Shown piece after piece: positions 9,538 through 18,235 of a stretch of DNA of 64,000 nucleotides; the first letter of the stretch is position 1; every line of letters begins with the position of its first letter. The DNA is from Alphaproteobacteria bacterium. Its GTDB lineage: Bacteria > Pseudomonadota > Alphaproteobacteria > Micavibrionales > UBA2020. The notes below the pieces were generated by a model. It saw nothing but the letters and a program-made list of their open reading frames with translations, was not told where the DNA came from and searched no databases. The translations under genes and the position numbers were made by a program. Location of the stretch: assembly GCA_025934695.1 (NCBI GenBank), contig JAICWS010000003.1, positions 62,001 through 126,000 on the forward strand, read 5' to 3'.

Positions 9538-10353
9538 TCATGCCTCCATGAGCCCATTGGGGCTGGGGCCGTCCACGCCCGGCGGCTTCGGGGCCATGAG
9601 CTTGGGCTTGGTGACCTTTTTCGTTTCGTCCTCGGACAGCAGCATTGTCGCCACCGGCTTGGGATCGTCCATCTTCTGGACGAACGCGACCTTGGTGTCG
9701 TCGCTGACCAGTTTCGCCGCGTCTGTGAGGCCGACGTTGCCGTCGACCGCGCCATTGAGCGCACGGTATTCATGCGGATTGGTATTTTCGCGGCCCGCGT
9801 CGAGCATCGTGTTGTAAAGATCTGCACCGCCGAGCTGCATCGCGATGTGCGGATTGCATTTGATGCCCTGCGGGCTGACGTAGCCGCCCTCCGTGCCGAG
9901 CGACTGGCGCGCGATCCTGCACTGTTCCACCAGCGCGCGGTCGCCGCCGCCGCTGAACGGGTCGTTATTCTTCTTCACGCGGCCGCCGCCGCTCATAATG
10001 CGGCTGTAGGTCTGGGCGTCCCTTTTGCGCTCTGAGTAGCTTTTGGGCAAGCCCATCGCGTCATATTGGCTGTTGAGCTGCTGGATGCGCGCAGATTTTT
10101 TATTTTGAGCTTTGCCCATCATGAGGAAGCTGGAGCTCGACGCGCCCTTCGGCTCTTGTTCATACATGGGATTGTTGGTTTTCATGTCGCCGATACCGAA
10201 GGTATCGCCACCGCCCTTGAGCTGGGCCATGAACTTGGACGGGTTCGCGTTGTGCTCTTTCGCGATGCTTTCCAGCCGCGCCGCCACCGCGCCCTGCAGC
10301 TGCAGCGGATCGATCTTCGCCTCGTTCCAGTTCGGTGACTGTAGTTCGCTCAT
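9538..10353 (-). CDS. Hypothetical soluble protein
   Basis: 271 residues with no recognised domain, signal peptide or membrane helix. It is polar, rich in Gly, Ser, Asn and Lys, with a lysine-rich middle (about residues 90-140) and two cysteines (about 154 and 174). The C-terminus KKVTKPKLMAPKPPG resembles, weakly, the basic KP-rich tail seen on many accessory proteins here. The upstream region has alternating TTACAA/TTGTAA half-sites that may control it. The ATG at 10353 follows AAAAGGGG. Confidence 0.7.
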   Translation of the reverse strand: MSELQSPNWNEAKIDPLQLQGAVAARLESIAKEHNANPSKFMAQLKGGGDTFGIGDMKTNNPMYEQEPKGASSSSFLMMGKAQNKKSARIQQLNSQYDAMGLPKSYSERKRDAQTYSRIMSGGGRVKKNNDPFSGGGDRALVEQCRIARQSLGTEGGYVSPQGIKCNPHIAMQLGGADLYNTMLDAGRENTNPHEYRALNGAVDGNVGLTDAAKLVSDDTKVAFVQKMDDPKPVATMLLSEDETKKVTKPKLMAPKPPGVDGPSPNGLMEA

Positions 10354-10393
10354 CGGCTACCCCTTTTCAGGCCTTCCGCTGACATTTCTTATA

Positions 10394-10420
10394 TTGTAAC
10401 ACGGATTACAAAAGTTGTAA
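10394..10420. promoter_or_regulatory. Operator-like alternating TTGTAA/TTACAA half-sites
   Basis: Three 6-base half-sites, TTGTAA (10394-10399), TTACAA (10406-10411) and TTGTAA (10415-10420), alternate in orientation and make two overlapping palindromes. They lie in an AT-rich gap between divergent genes, just upstream of the minus-strand gene. No known regulator is assigned. Confidence 0.4.
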
Positions 10421-10618
10421 TAAAAATTTATGGTTAATGAAAACTTCAACATTTTGATATTGTTATAAAAATTAATGATTTATTAACCGTTTCGGACACC
10501 GCTCCCGGCACCCGGAAGCTGCGGGAATCATCGCGTAAGCCCTCTGTAAGAAGCTGCCGGCATCCTCTATTTTAGAGACAGTGACGGTTTGCTTTTTCAG
10601 GATTCTCGGGGGAAACGC

Positions 10619-11200
10619 ATGACCAGATATTGCGCTATCATTTTCACAGCCGCGCTCCTGTTGCTCGCGGTGCCGTCGCGCGCCGACGGGTTGGCAGCAT
10701 TGCGCGCGAAGGCCCAGCATAATGACACGGCGGCCCAGTTCACGCTGGGCTGGCAGTATTATGAGGGCGTCGGCACGCCCGTGAATTACGACGAAGCAGC
10801 AAAATGGCTGAAAAAAGCGGCCGCGCGCGGCAACGCCGACGCACAGTATTATCTTGCGTGCTTGTACGAGTACGGCAAAGGCGTGAAGCAGGATTTCACC
10901 GCCGCGCGCAAATGGCTGTTGAAATCCGCCGCACAGAACGACGCGCAGGCCCAGTCAGCCTTGAGCATGCTGTACCAGAACGGCTGGGGCGTCAAACGCG
11001 ACACGCAGGAAGCCTGCGTCTGGATGATGCTGTCGTCGATGACGCTGCGCCTTCCCGATGCGCCCTCCTGCACCGACCTGGCCTACCTGCTGTCCGCGAC
11101 GGATATCGCGAACGCGCGCGAGAAGGCGCAGAACTGGGCGCTGGAGCACAAGCAAAAGCCCGCGCCCAAAACCAGCGCGAAAAACGCCGGCGACGGCTGA
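10619..11200 (+). CDS. Secreted Sel1-repeat protein
   Basis: A periplasmic or secreted protein of 193 residues. It has a signal peptide ending near PSRADG (about residue 23), then three Sel1-type TPR-like repeats of about 36 residues, marked by AQFTLGWQYYEGVG, AQYYLACLYEYGKG and AQSALSMLYQNGWG. Such repeats form helical solenoids for protein binding. The start was placed at ATG 10619, after GGGGGAAA, instead of an upstream in-frame start that would bury the signal peptide. It is followed by a second Sel1 gene. Confidence 0.85.
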   Translation: MTRYCAIIFTAALLLLAVPSRADGLAALRAKAQHNDTAAQFTLGWQYYEGVGTPVNYDEAAKWLKKAAARGNADAQYYLACLYEYGKGVKQDFTAARKWLLKSAAQNDAQAQSALSMLYQNGWGVKRDTQEACVWMMLSSMTLRLPDAPSCTDLAYLLSATDIANAREKAQNWALEHKQKPAPKTSAKNAGDG

Positions 11201-11358
11201 CATCCCTATTCATAACCCCGCGCCGTTTCGATAATTCTGGACAATTCGTCCGCGGAGGGCCAATGTTGCAAAGCGCCAATTTGACAAAGCCGCTGCCCTT
11301 GGCGAATATTTTCAGGTACTTGCGAATCCTTTTCGCATCCTTCCCGGGGGACTTCATC

Positions 11359-12291
11359 ATGCGCCAGTTTGCCTTGTTCGCCTGCTTCATTCTGCTTGCC
11401 GTCCGCCCCGCTTTCGCGGATCCGCTGCAGGACGCGATGGCAGCCTACAGCAAAAAGGATTATCCGACCGCGCTCTACCTGTTCAAGCCGCTGGCGGAGC
11501 AGGGCAACGCTTCGGCGCAGCGCCAGATCGCGATGATGTATTTCAAGGCGCAGGGCACGAAGAAGGACGATCAGGAAGCGCTGAGATGGTTTCTGGCCGC
11601 CGCCAACCAGGGCGCGGTCGGCGATGAACTCACGCTCGCGAAATATTACCAGATGGACGGCGACAACGCGACCTCGCTGAAGATGGCGGGCGCACTCGGC
11701 ACCGCGGCGCAGGATTACGCGGAGGCGCGTAAATGGCTCGACAAGGCCGCGGCCAAGGGATCGCTCGATGCGGTGCGCCTCATCGGCGACACCTATCTGA
11801 CGGGACGCGGCGTTGACCAAGATTACAAGCAGGCCGCCGTATGGCTGCGCAATGCCGCCGATGCTGGCGACAAGGGCGCCCAGTACGAATTGGGGCTGCT
11901 CTATAAAAAAGGTCTCGGCGTCGGTCCCACCGACAACGTGCAGGCGCTGATGTGGCTGAGCCTGTCGGCCGCGCAGAACAATGACAAGGCCGCCACCGAA
12001 AAAGATTTCCTGTCCAAGACCATGGTGCCGGACGACATCGCCCAGGCGAACAAGCTCGTCAAGGAATGGAAAGCGAAACCTTATACGCCTGGTGCGGCGA
12101 ATAACATGCTGAAAGCGGCAGCACCCGTTCCGGCCCCCGCCGCGGCAGCGGTTCCCGCGGCGACGGCCGCGCCTGCGGCGCCCGTAACGCCTGCTCCCGC
12201 GCCCGCAGAAAAAGCGCCGGCACCCGCGGCGCCGGAAGATCCTTACAATCCCGACCCGAATGCCGCCCCTGCGCCCGGGCATGCCCCGTAA
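11359..12291 (+). CDS. Secreted Sel1-repeat protein with Pro/Ala tail
   Basis: 310 residues. The signal peptide MRQFALF...RPAFA ends near residue 20. Sel1/TPR-like repeats follow (about 25-230; for example YDAMAAYSKKDY-like start, ASAQRQIAMMYFKAQG, GAQYELGLLYKKGLG). The final 65 residues are Pro/Ala-rich and probably disordered or wall-spanning. The long frame upstream of 11359 reads through the preceding gene in another frame and is not coding. The ATG follows CCGGGGGA. It probably arose with its upstream neighbour by duplication, although the repeat number differs. Confidence 0.85.
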   Translation: MRQFALFACFILLAVRPAFADPLQDAMAAYSKKDYPTALYLFKPLAEQGNASAQRQIAMMYFKAQGTKKDDQEALRWFLAAANQGAVGDELTLAKYYQMDGDNATSLKMAGALGTAAQDYAEARKWLDKAAAKGSLDAVRLIGDTYLTGRGVDQDYKQAAVWLRNAADAGDKGAQYELGLLYKKGLGVGPTDNVQALMWLSLSAAQNNDKAATEKDFLSKTMVPDDIAQANKLVKEWKAKPYTPGAANNMLKAAAPVPAPAAAAVPAATAAPAAPVTPAPAPAEKAPAPAAPEDPYNPDPNAAPAPGHAP

Positions 12292-12367
12292 GCTTGCGGT
12301 AAGCTCTGCCCCCTAGAATCGAAGCTGGGAACATTGGCAAAGGCTGTTGCCATGTCTCATTGCATGG

Positions 12368-12413
12368 CCGAAAGACGGAACGCGCCTGCCAGCGAATTCC
12401 GTCTTTCGGTTTT
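12368..12413 (+). terminator. Rho-independent terminator or attenuator before the bufferin gene
   Basis: A perfect 13-bp inverted repeat (CCGAAAGACGGAA with TTCCGTCTTTCGG, 16-base loop) is followed by TTTTC. It sits between the Sel1 gene and the bufferin-like gene and ends only 20 bases before the latter's start, so it could terminate the upstream transcript or act as a leader attenuator. Confidence 0.6.
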
Positions 12414-12433
12414 CAACCAAAGGGGGGACCTGC

Positions 12434-12793
12434 ATGAATGGAAAGATTGCGACGGCAGTCGCCATGGCGGCGCTGCTCTATGGTTCCGCGCTTTTGTCGG
12501 CATCGGCCGATGCGCCGAAGACGGAAAAATGCTACGGCGTCGCGAAAGCCGGCAAGAACGACTGCAAGACGAACGCTCACGCCTGCGCCGGGAAATCGGT
12601 CAAGGGGAGCGATCGCGCCGATTACCTGATGGTTCCCAACGGGCTTTGCACCAAGTTCAAGGGCGGAGATACGACCGCCGCCGCTGCTACGCCCGCCAAA
12701 TCCAAAAAAGTGAAAGCGGCCTCCGCAGCACCCGCACCGGCTGCCGCCACGCCCCAGCAAAGCTGGTGGCAGAAGCTATGGAGCAAAATCTAG
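12434..12793 (+). CDS. DUF2282 / BufA1-type bufferin precursor peptide
   Basis: A 119-residue exported small protein. The signal peptide runs to about residue 24. The core has four cysteines in the DUF2282 pattern: EKCYGVAKAGKNDC, then HACAGKS, then VPNGLC near residue 72. In the family these cysteines are modified by a DUF692-type enzyme to yield copper-handling periplasmic peptides (established knowledge). The tail is Ala/Pro/Lys-rich and ends QQSWWQKLWSKI, unusual for the family. The modifying enzyme and its partner (DUF692 and DUF2063) are not in this window. AGGGGGG precedes the ATG. Its stop overlaps the convergent comM by 4 bases. Confidence 0.8.
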   Translation: MNGKIATAVAMAALLYGSALLSASADAPKTEKCYGVAKAGKNDCKTNAHACAGKSVKGSDRADYLMVPNGLCTKFKGGDTTAAAATPAKSKKVKAASAAPAPAAATPQQSWWQKLWSKI

Positions 12794-14322
12794 GCTGCGA
12801 GCGCCGTGCCGGAGCGGATGCGCCGATAACTCAAGGCTTCCGCCACGTGATTGCCGTCGATCGTTTCCGCCTTCGCCAAATCAGCGATCGTGCGCGCCAC
12901 GCGCAGCGTGCGGTGATAGCCGCGCGCGGATAATTTCATTTTTTCAGCGGCTGAGGTCAGCATTGTTTGCGCCCGCGCGTCGAGCGGCGCGATCTGCGTC
13001 AGCACGTCGCCGTCGGCATCGGCATTGGTGATGAGCGGCGCGGGCGCGGAAATCTTTTTGAACCGTTCTTCCTGGATGCGCCGCGCCGCGTCGACGCGCA
13101 ATGCCACATGCGCCGAGGTTTCGCGCGGCGGCGGCAGCGCGAGATCGGCGGCTTTCACTGCCGGAACGTCGATATGCAGGTCGATGCGATCGAAGACGGG
13201 GCCGGAGATTTTCGCCTGGTAATCCATGACGCAGCGCGGCGCCTTGCCGCAGGCGAGCGCGGGATCGGCCACATGGCCGCAGCGGCAGGGGTTCATCGCG
13301 GCGATAAGCTGGAACTTGGCCGGGAAGGTGACATGGTAATTCGCGCGGGAGACGAGGGCGCGGCGTGTCTCGAGCGGCTGGCGCAGGGCCTCCAACGTCT
13401 GGCGCTGGAATTCCGGCAGCTCATCGAGAAACAGCACGCCGTGATGCGCAAGCGAAATTTCGCCCGGCTTCGCGCGCAAACCGCCGCCGATAATCGACGG
13501 CGTGGAGGCGGTGTGGTGCGGGTCGCGGAACGGGCGCTGCTGGATCAGCCGTCCGCCTTCGAGCTGGCCCGCGATACTGTGAATCATGGACACTTCCAGC
13601 GCCTCGGCCGGTGTCAGCGGCGGCAGGATGCCCGGCATGCGCGCGGCCAGCATCGACTTGCCGGAGCCCGGCGGCCCGATCATCAATAAATTATGCCCGC
13701 CGGCCGCCGCGATTTCGAGCGCGCGCTTGGCGCTTTCCTGCCCCTTCACGTCGGCGAGGTCGAGGCGCGAAGCATTGTCGTTGCTCAGGACGGGGAGCGG
13801 GCGCGACAAAACTTGAGTGCCCTTCATGTGATTGAGCAGCGCCACGAGGTTCGGCGGCGCCAGCACTTCGAGATCGCCCGCCCACACGGCCTCGCTGCCG
13901 CAATCTTCGGGGCAGATGATGCCGCGGTTGTTGGCGGAAGCCGAGATTGCGGCCGGCAGCACGCCCGCGACCGCGCGGATGCCGCCGCCCAGCGACAATT
14001 CGCCCAGCACCGTGTACTGCGATAAATCTTCCGACGGAAAAACGCCCATCGCCGCGAGCACGCTTAAGGCAATCGGCAGGTCGAAATGACTGCCCTCTTT
14101 CACTACGTCGGCGGGCGCGAGGTTGACGGTGACGCGCTTGGCGGGAATGGCGAGGCCGATGGCATGGATGGCCGCGCGCACGCGCTCCTTCGATTCACCG
14201 ACCGCCTTGTCGGGCAGGCCCACGATATTGAAATGCGGCAGGCCCGGCGCAATCTGCGCCTCGACGTCGATATCAAGAACATCGACGCCCCGGAATGCCA
14301 CTGTACTGACGCGCTGGACCAT
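12790..14322 (-). CDS. comM: ComM/YifB-type Mg-chelatase-like AAA+ ATPase
   Basis: A hexameric AAA+ helicase-like protein of 511 residues involved in branch migration during uptake and integration of DNA in relatives. An N-terminal ChlI-like domain (GLPHFNIVGLPDKAVGES near 30-50) is followed by the AAA+ core: Walker A GPPGSGKS (near 220), Walker B LFLDELPEF (near 305), and a C-terminal Mg-chelatase domain. Family N-termini of the form M-V-x-R-V-S-T-V-A-F support ATG 14322 over an in-frame start 30 bases upstream. The ATG overlaps the stop of the upstream gene as TAATG. The first 31 bases are duplicated at 16182-16212. Confidence 0.93.
   Translation of the reverse strand: MVQRVSTVAFRGVDVLDIDVEAQIAPGLPHFNIVGLPDKAVGESKERVRAAIHAIGLAIPAKRVTVNLAPADVVKEGSHFDLPIALSVLAAMGVFPSEDLSQYTVLGELSLGGGIRAVAGVLPAAISASANNRGIICPEDCGSEAVWAGDLEVLAPPNLVALLNHMKGTQVLSRPLPVLSNDNASRLDLADVKGQESAKRALEIAAAGGHNLLMIGPPGSGKSMLAARMPGILPPLTPAEALEVSMIHSIAGQLEGGRLIQQRPFRDPHHTASTPSIIGGGLRAKPGEISLAHHGVLFLDELPEFQRQTLEALRQPLETRRALVSRANYHVTFPAKFQLIAAMNPCRCGHVADPALACGKAPRCVMDYQAKISGPVFDRIDLHIDVPAVKAADLALPPPRETSAHVALRVDAARRIQEERFKKISAPAPLITNADADGDVLTQIAPLDARAQTMLTSAAEKMKLSARGYHRTLRVARTIADLAKAETIDGNHVAEALSYRRIRSGTALAA
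14291..14321. repeat. Direct repeat copy 1: comM start region
   Basis: This 31-base sequence, from CGGAATGCC to GCTGGACCA on the plus strand, encodes the first residues of ComM (VQRVSTVAF). It is identical to 16182-16212, 1891 bases away. The two copies enclose two unknown minus-strand genes. Confidence 0.9.
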
Positions 14323-15521
14323 TACAACTTCACCTTCCCGATTGCTACACAACCCGCCTCATAGCTATCAAGCGGCCTGATGGTAAAGACGATGTGGTCA
14401 TCTCCTGACGATGTCGGGAAGACACCAAGAATTTGATAATAATGTTCAGGAGGGAAGCATTCCACGGGCTGTGACGGCCTTTCAAGCAAGGCTTCTTGTT
14501 GCCTTCCACCGTCGCGGCTGAATAATATCTCGTGCACAGCATCCTTCTTGGGCTCCAACAGCAACGGTTCACCCTCTCGTGAAAGTGATAGCTTGGCCTC
14601 GCGATCGTAAGTGATCGCCTGTTTCCAAGTCGAATCGCCTTGCAGCTTCTCTAGCCAAAGAACCGAAGTTCCTTCTCGTTTGCATCCGGAACAATTTTCC
14701 CATCCATATAGAAGATACACGTCCTTTTCGTGGACCAAAATGCGCATAAGAACATCTCCGCTGCTCGACGACTTACCGGCGCTGTCCAAAATCTTATGCT
14801 TAACCAACTCAAGCTTTGGAGAATATTCCCAATAGGCAGGCTGGTCATCGTGTCCTTCCTTACTTCTTTCAAATCCAACTACAACCAAATCGCCGTTTTG
14901 AGTAATGGCGACATCGCCACCGCCGCCAATACCGAAGGTTACGGATTGTCTAGTCGCCAGATCAGCGTCATAGATCGTCAACGTGAAATGACTTTGCTCC
15001 GCTCCCGACAGCAGAATGACTTCATCGCCTCTGCCCACCGTTACGGCGTATGGGACCCGATCATCTACGGGCGCAAGTTTTTCAACCTTGAATGGCTCGG
15101 GAAAGTGAGCCGAGGTAAAAGGGGACATCTTCAAAACGACGCCACGCCTGTTGTCGCCGTCAAACGAAAACCATCCTCCGCCTTTATGATCTACTCCCGC
15201 AATGAGGGCACCTGAGCCATGCAAGGGTTGCGCAGCCTGAACATAGCCGTCAAAGCCTAATGGTCCCGCAAAATGCGCCCCCACGGACCCCGCGTACCCG
15301 CCCTCTCTTTTCACTTTATCATCAAAATAGAGGAAGGATTTCGTGCCGAAAACTATTACATCATCGCCCGCCGGCATGGCCGCTAAAGCGTAAGCTGCTT
15401 TTGATAGCCAAATATATTCGACTGGTTTAGGCGTTTCTGCCATTGCATTTGGCGGAAGCAGCGAAATCGAGGCTACCAAGAAACCCGTCATTAGGGCCAG
15501 CATGATGAAGCGCTGGACCAT
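14322..15521 (-). CDS. Secreted protein of unknown function, beta-rich
   Basis: 399 residues with a signal peptide ending near NAMAET (about residue 29). The body is rich in beta strands and aromatic/Gly turns (for example GGYAGSV, FDGYVQA, GGGWFSFDGD), which suggests a beta-propeller, but I recognise no family. A CSGC pair occurs near residue 268. Base composition is visibly more AT-rich than the neighbours, suggesting transfer. The start ATGGTCCAGCGC is identical to that of comM, and both junctions are TAATGG overlaps, so translation is coupled along 16213-12790. Confidence 0.75.
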   Translation of the reverse strand: MVQRFIMLALMTGFLVASISLLPPNAMAETPKPVEYIWLSKAAYALAAMPAGDDVIVFGTKSFLYFDDKVKREGGYAGSVGAHFAGPLGFDGYVQAAQPLHGSGALIAGVDHKGGGWFSFDGDNRRGVVLKMSPFTSAHFPEPFKVEKLAPVDDRVPYAVTVGRGDEVILLSGAEQSHFTLTIYDADLATRQSVTFGIGGGGDVAITQNGDLVVVGFERSKEGHDDQPAYWEYSPKLELVKHKILDSAGKSSSSGDVLMRILVHEKDVYLLYGWENCSGCKREGTSVLWLEKLQGDSTWKQAITYDREAKLSLSREGEPLLLEPKKDAVHEILFSRDGGRQQEALLERPSQPVECFPPEHYYQILGVFPTSSGDDHIVFTIRPLDSYEAGCVAIGKVKL

Positions 15522-16213
15522 TAACTTTTATCCTCGTCCCTGCCGCATTTTTTGCGCACCCAGAAATCGTACTCGCGAAAATCGGGATAGATTTTGTCTT
15601 TCGTGTAAAAGCGAATGTAGTCGTCCCAATCTCGCGGGTTATTGAAAGAATTATAGGTCAGTTCCCACAAAGTTCCGGGGAAAATAAGCAGATATGGCGC
15701 GTCTTCGAGAGATGCTTGGGAATAATCCTTATTCACGCCCACCGGATAAAAACTTGCCGGGTGTTTCAGCTCCTTCCAACCCATGTCCCCGGGCTCGTGG
15801 TATTGGCCCCAATAGGTTGAGAAGCTTTGCCGGGACATGCCGTTCGACCATGCATCCCCAAAGCGCATGGTACTGACACGCTGTCCGGCTTTGTTATAGG
15901 CGTCGAAGTTGAGAAAGACGCCGCGCGATGCCACGCCTCGATTACCTCTTTCGACGCGGAGAATGAAAGACAGGGTCTTATTGATCAGATTCACATTCTT
16001 GTCATAGCTGTCGGCGATGACCTGATGCTGGGGAATATATTCCGCGTCGTTCAATGGGCACTTGTCTTCCCCGGCAAACGCGCTTCTGGATGCGCAGAAC
16101 AAAAGCCCCGCTGCGATTAGGCAAATCATCACCCGGTTAGCCAAACGCGCGGCTCCCGACGCGTTCTGCGCCTTTACGTCTCGGAATGCCACTGTACTGA
16201 CGCGCTGGACCAA
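15521..16213 (-). CDS. Secreted protein of unknown function beginning with a copied comM start
   Basis: Up to 230 residues. From TTG 16213 the first 11 codons reproduce ComM (VQRVSTVAFR) and then the sequence diverges. A signal peptide follows (VMICLIAAGLLFCASRSAFA), so an internal ATG at about 16129 may be the functional start. The mature part is polar and aromatic-rich (YNSFNNPRDWDDYIRFY) with cysteines near 52 and 224. No family recognised. It is coupled by TAATG to the next gene. It is AT-rich compared with its surroundings. Confidence 0.65.
   Translation of the reverse strand: MVQRVSTVAFRDVKAQNASGAARLANRVMICLIAAGLLFCASRSAFAGEDKCPLNDAEYIPQHQVIADSYDKNVNLINKTLSFILRVERGNRGVASRGVFLNFDAYNKAGQRVSTMRFGDAWSNGMSRQSFSTYWGQYHEPGDMGWKELKHPASFYPVGVNKDYSQASLEDAPYLLIFPGTLWELTYNSFNNPRDWDDYIRFYTKDKIYPDFREYDFWVRKKCGRDEDKS
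16182..16212. repeat. Direct repeat copy 2: duplicated comM start
   Basis: Identical over 31 bases to 14291-14321. Here the ATG has become TTG and the frame continues into an unrelated secreted protein. No transposase or inverted terminal repeats accompany it. Confidence 0.9.
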
Positions 16214-16368
16214 GCCTGCCTCGCATATTTACGAAATCTGATTCTTTGTACCGCAAATGTTCTCATCCGTAAAGTGGGGCTGATTTTTCATATACTGAAA
16301 CTTGCGGTGTATGGAATAGATGCTATGGTGCTCTTCCTTTTATCGACGCTACAGAAGGATCGCTGCCC

Positions 16369-16599
16369 ATGACCGCCCTTACCCTCGACCAGGCGCTGGA
16401 AAATATCTACACCTCGGTCAATAACGACAATAAGGATATCGATACGCATATCACCGCGCTGAAAGCGGCACTGGGCGGAAAGAAGGCGGTCGAAATCGAT
16501 CCGTCGCGGCTGACCTATAACAATCGCGCGGGCCGCAAGATGATGCAGTCCTATTTCAGGAAGCGCGGCCTCGAAGTGAGCTTCAGCGGCGAGGGCTGA
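16369..16599 (+). CDS. Small hypothetical protein
   Basis: 76 residues, soluble and helical, without cysteine, signal peptide or known motif. A basic C-terminal part (NNRAGRKMMQSYFRKRG) could bind nucleic acid, which is speculation. It has its own upstream gap with a possible promoter (TTGCGG, 16 bases, TATGGT, about 16301-16328) and AGAAGGA before the ATG. It stands alone between the comM cluster and the thioredoxin-NHL gene. Confidence 0.6.
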   Translation: MTALTLDQALENIYTSVNNDNKDIDTHITALKAALGGKKAVEIDPSRLTYNNRAGRKMMQSYFRKRGLEVSFSGEG

Positions 16600-16733
16600 G
16601 CCGGCGTCGGCCCTTCTAGGGCCCCGGCAGATTGAGCGTAAAGTCCGGGCGCATATCTTTGAATACGAACGTTAAATTTTGCGCGATTCCAATCCTGCGT
16701 TACTTTTCGGCAGATCGCCGCGAATAAGAGGTT

Positions 16734-18233
16734 ATGATGTATCGCATCCTGGCATTCGCCCTGCTCCTCCTGACCGTCGCTGTTCCGGCGCGCGCGGAGG
16801 ACACGCCCTATGACATCTTGTTCAACGGCAAGCAGGAGTGGCTGAACACCGCCCGCCCCGTCACGGCGGAGGATGCCAAGGGCCGCGCGGTGCTGCTGGA
16901 TTTCTGGACCTATGGCTGCATCAACTGCATGCAGGTCGTCCCCGACCTGAAGGCGCTGGAACAGCAGTTCGGCGACAGGCTGCTGGTCATCGGCGTGCAT
17001 TCGGCGAAATTCGCAGGCGAGCGCGGCAATGACCGGATTTTGGCCGCGGCGAAGCGTTTCGGCATCACGCACCCCGTTATCAATGACTCCGCCTTCCATG
17101 TGTGGGACGCGTTCCGCGTCGACGCCTGGCCGACGCTGATCCTGCTCGGCCCCGATGGCAAAGAGGTTAACCGCTATGCCGGCGAAGGGCATAAAGATGA
17201 AATCGCGAGCGATATTTCGAAAGCGCTCGAGAATGCCTCGGCTGCCGCGCCGATACAGGGCCTGAAGATGAAGGAGGAGGATAAATCCACCCTTTCTTTT
17301 CCCGCGCGCCTCGGCTTTGCCGATACGACGCCCTGGGGCGAGCTCATCTTTGTTGCTGATACCGGCCATAACCGCCTGCTCGGCTTCGATATGAAGGGCA
17401 ATGTCAAAGTCACCATCGGCGCGGGCGCGGAAGGCGCGGTTGACGGCGATTTTTCGAAAGCGACGTTCAACCATCCGCGCGGTTTTGGCATTGCGAAGGA
17501 CGGAATTTATATCGCCGACACCGGCAACCACCTGATCCGCTATGCCGACTTCAAGGCGAAGACGGTGGCGCGCGTGGCGGGCACCGGCGAGCGTGGCACG
17601 GACCGCGACGCGTCGAACGACGATGCGCTGAAAACCGCTATCGCCTCGCCCTGGGACGCCAAGATGCTCCCCGACGGCAAGACGCTGGTCATCGCGATGG
17701 CCGGGCTGCATCAGCTGTGGACGCTCGATACCGACAAGAAGACGCTCTCGGTCCTGGCCGGCACGGGCGCCGAGGATATCAAGGACGGCGCCGCGAGCGA
17801 CGCGGCCCTTGCGCAGCCGAGCGGCCTGTCAATCATGGGCAATGACATTTACTTCGTCGATGCCGAGAGTTCTTCCCTTCGCGTGCTGAAAGACGGCCAG
17901 GTGAAAACGCTGATCGGCACCGGGCTGTTCGATTTCGGGATTGTCGACGGCAAATATCCGCGCGCGCTGATGCAGCATGCGCAGGGGCTGGATGCACAGC
18001 CGGGCCGCATCGTGGTGGCGGATACCTATAACAATGCGCTGCGCCTTTACAACCTGGAGGACCAGACGCTCTCGACTATCAAGCTGCCCAAAGACGCGCT
18101 GGCCGAACCGGGCGACGTGATGCAGTTGAACGGCAAGCTGTGGGTTGCCGACAGCACGCATAACGGCATCACAATCGTTGATGAAAAGGCCGGCACGGCC
18201 GAAGCTTTCGCGTTGAAACTGCCGAAAAAATGA
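16734..18233 (+). CDS. Periplasmic thioredoxin-like protein with NHL beta-propeller
   Basis: 499 residues. A signal peptide ends near PARAED (about 22). A thioredoxin-fold domain (about 30-165) has the active-site motif WTYGCINC (near 55-62), and a six-bladed NHL-type propeller (about 185-499) shows repeated FNHPRGFGIAKDGIYIADTGN and IVVADTYNNALRLY-like blades. This is the NHLRC2 domain order. Role in envelope thiol chemistry is inferred; substrate unknown. Either of two consecutive ATG codons (16734, 16737) could start it. A TTGACATAA promoter for the next gene begins right after its stop. Confidence 0.9.
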   Translation: MMYRILAFALLLLTVAVPARAEDTPYDILFNGKQEWLNTARPVTAEDAKGRAVLLDFWTYGCINCMQVVPDLKALEQQFGDRLLVIGVHSAKFAGERGNDRILAAAKRFGITHPVINDSAFHVWDAFRVDAWPTLILLGPDGKEVNRYAGEGHKDEIASDISKALENASAAAPIQGLKMKEEDKSTLSFPARLGFADTTPWGELIFVADTGHNRLLGFDMKGNVKVTIGAGAEGAVDGDFSKATFNHPRGFGIAKDGIYIADTGNHLIRYADFKAKTVARVAGTGERGTDRDASNDDALKTAIASPWDAKMLPDGKTLVIAMAGLHQLWTLDTDKKTLSVLAGTGAEDIKDGAASDAALAQPSGLSIMGNDIYFVDAESSSLRVLKDGQVKTLIGTGLFDFGIVDGKYPRALMQHAQGLDAQPGRIVVADTYNNALRLYNLEDQTLSTIKLPKDALAEPGDVMQLNGKLWVADSTHNGITIVDEKAGTAEAFALKLPKK

Positions 18234-18235
18234 AT

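Noticed and set aside
9538-10353. Including this protein as a full member of the shared-tail class
   Set aside because: KVTKPKLMAPKPP is similar in composition but lacks the Gly turn, the strand pattern and the C-terminal position.
10804-11358. Long N-terminal extension of the second Sel1 protein
   Set aside because: It runs through the first Sel1 gene in another frame and would bury a clear signal peptide; ATG 11359 has a good ribosome site.
11206-12282. 358-codon open frame opposite the second Sel1 gene
   Set aside because: Low-complexity Arg/Gly translation, created by the Ala/Pro codons of the real gene.
14291-16212. Insertion sequence bounded by the 31-base repeats
   Set aside because: No transposase, no terminal inverted repeats, and the repeat is far longer than a target-site duplication.
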